From: JBARCX01 sp049794535
Lineage (GTDB): Bacteria > Pseudomonadota > Gammaproteobacteria > Xanthomonadales > Rhodanobacteraceae
NCBI GenBank assembly: GCA_049794535.1
Contig: JBARCX010000374.1
Coordinates: 1 to 23,952, forward strand
Reading direction: 5' to 3'
DNA length: 23,952 nt
Shown: positions 22,823 to 23,952 of the stretch, piece after piece
Layout: the number at the start of each line of letters is the position of its first letter
How positions within the stretch are numbered: the first letter of the stretch is position 1
Program-made: the position numbers and the translations under genes
The notes under the pieces: generated by a model
Databases searched by the model: none
What the model saw: only the letters and a program-made list of their open reading frames with translations
What the model was told of the DNA's origin: nothing

Positions 22823-23952
22823 TCAATGCGTACGCGGTGGCGTGAAGTCACCACCTGCACTCAGTGTCGTCACGTAGGGGCCGTTCCAGTCGTGTTCGAA
22901 GATCTGGGTGAGCGTTTTGGCTGGCCCAACGCCATGCACGAACACCGAGGCATCTACCGTGTTGTTGAAGTAGCTCCATTCCCAATTGCCGGTGCCGATG
23001 TAGACGCTGCGATCATCGGCAACCGCGTATTTGGCATGCTCGACGCGCGCGTAAGGAATAAAGCCCTGTGGCGATGGCGGCAGGCGACTGAACTTGATGG
23101 TGATGTTGGGCATCACGGCCAGGCTTTTCAGATAGGCCTGCGTCGGTTCGTTGAGCGCCCAATCCGCCACGATGATATGCACCTGCACACCGCGTGTCGC
23201 AGCATTACGCAGTGCCGTATCGACCTCCGCCCACCAGCCTTTCGGGCCGTATTGGCGGATCGCCGACAAGGTCATCACCTGGATGCGCAGCATGTGCTGG
23301 CTGGCGTCGATCATCTGTACCAGGGCAGGTTGCTCTGCCGTGACCCAGCGCGGCATGAGCGCGGGAGGGCTGAATGCAGGGAAGGCGATGAGCGGATCGC
23401 TGCTGCCCGCGTTCAGAAGAATCGGATCTTCAGCTGTCGCCGGTGCGAACGCAGGTGCCAACATCGCCCGTTCGGCAGCCTTCGGCAGGTTGGGGTTATC
23501 GGCCAGTTGCCAGTCGAAGTCGAACGCGGCATCGAAGGTCTGTGCGAACCGTGCATTCGTTATGCGCGCACCGATTTCATGGATCTGCTCGAGCGCACGC
23601 CAGTCCCAGTTCTGGCTGCCGACGAATACGCTGGTGTTATCCACCACCATGTACTTGGCATGCAACACGCCACCGGTGAGGGTGCTCACGGGTAGCACCC
23701 GAATGTCGATGCTGGGCTCTTTGTGTAGCTGATCGATGCTGGCCTGGTTTTCCTTGAGGAAGGTTTGGTCCACCAGGATGCGCACTTTGATGCCGGCATG
23801 CGCTTTGGCCATCAGTGCATCCAGCACCGGTGATAGCGCGCTACCGGGTTTGTCGGCGATATAGAAGGCTGCGATGTCGATGTTCTGTTGTGCACCGCGG
23901 ATCATCTGTAGCCACACGGCCTGGGTGCGAGGCACGCCGGGTTCACCGTAAC
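22823..23952 (-). CDS. Phospholipase D-like (PLD3/4-type) protein, 5' partial
   Basis: The minus-strand frame is open to the window edge (YGEPGVPRTQAVWL before the first internal GTG at 23935), so the N-terminus, probably a signal peptide, is missing. Two complete HxKxxxxD motifs of the PLD superfamily are present: HAKYMVVDNTSVFVGSQNWD and HAKYAVADDRSVYIGTGNWE. The spacing, the NWDWRALEQIHEIGARI text and the absence of transphosphatidylase-like extra domains resemble the PLD3/PLD4 group, whose eukaryotic members are nucleases or act on lipids. Related bacterial enzymes are poorly studied. The protein is probably exported; substrate (phospholipid, DNA or RNA end) unknown. Stop at 22823-22825. 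Confidence 0.88.
   Translation of the reverse strand, partial: YGEPGVPRTQAVWLQMIRGAQQNIDIAAFYIADKPGSALSPVLDALMAKAHAGIKVRILVDQTFLKENQASIDQLHKEPSIDIRVLPVSTLTGGVLHAKYMVVDNTSVFVGSQNWDWRALEQIHEIGARITNARFAQTFDAAFDFDWQLADNPNLPKAAERAMLAPAFAPATAEDPILLNAGSSDPLIAFPAFSPPALMPRWVTAEQPALVQMIDASQHMLRIQVMTLSAIRQYGPKGWWAEVDTALRNAATRGVQVHIIVADWALNEPTQAYLKSLAVMPNITIKFSRLPPSPQGFIPYARVEHAKYAVADDRSVYIGTGNWEWSYFNNTVDASVFVHGVGPAKTLTQIFEHDWNGPYVTTLSAGGDFTPPRTH

Noticed and set aside
22826..23695. Plus-strand open frame of 289 codons opposite the PLD-like gene
   Set aside because: Shadow of the PLD gene; no domain, high Arg/His content.

Overview
The window looks like chromosomal DNA of a free-living, GC-rich gammaproteobacterium of the Xanthomonadales, most like Rhodanobacteraceae such as Dyella. 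This rests on gene content and style (a DUF3014 protein, an 'oxidoreductase-like' Cys-rich small protein, a WxxGxW-repeat secreted protein, an OmpA porin with a Pro-rich hinge, secreted GH18 chitinases, REP-like CCCTCTCCC hairpins). No rRNA, tRNA, CRISPR array or phage module was seen.

Layout: 1-2.6 kb holds the 3' end of an SRPBCC/AHSA1-type gene, overlapped by 4 bp by a GFA-family zinc protein, then a group A FAD monooxygenase. 2.7-5.4 kb holds a secreted lipocalin-like protein and two decayed genes: the C-terminal third of a methyltransferase whose intact paralogue lies at 10.9 kb, and the tail of a GGDEF domain. These flank a membrane-anchored unknown protein, followed by about 720 bp without genes. 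5.4-13 kb is the most coherent block, with two secreted GH18 chitinases of different architecture. One has two CBM5/12-type modules on Pro-Thr linkers; the other is a lone catalytic domain. Between them lie a DUF3014 protein, a WxxGxW secreted protein, the RNA 2',3'-cyclic phosphodiesterase ThpR, a small two-helix membrane protein and a methyltransferase with a signal peptide.

13.1-15.8 kb carries a small Cys-rich protein overlapping a DUF998 membrane protein gene, about 700 bp of gene-free AT-richer DNA, and an OmpA-family porin with a clear terminator. 15.9-17.2 kb is an IS110-family insertion sequence whose transposase is frameshifted; a long structured non-coding stretch upstream of it could encode a bridge (seek) RNA. 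17.2-24 kb carries a GMC oxidoreductase, a TetR regulator divergent from a DHA2-type 14-helix efflux pump with a clean palindromic operator between them, an 80-bp imperfect palindromic repeat, an MHS-type MFS symporter, and a phospholipase-D-like protein of the PLD3/4 type that runs off the window.

The strongest regulatory signals are two CG-centred palindromes (core GACAACGTTGTC) upstream of the CBM-bearing chitinase, which look like LacI-family operators and suggest induction by chitin breakdown products, and the TetR operator in front of the efflux pump. I see no convincing new defence or biosynthetic system. The points most worth following are the possible chitin regulon, the degraded IS110 with its structured leader, and the two gene remnants.
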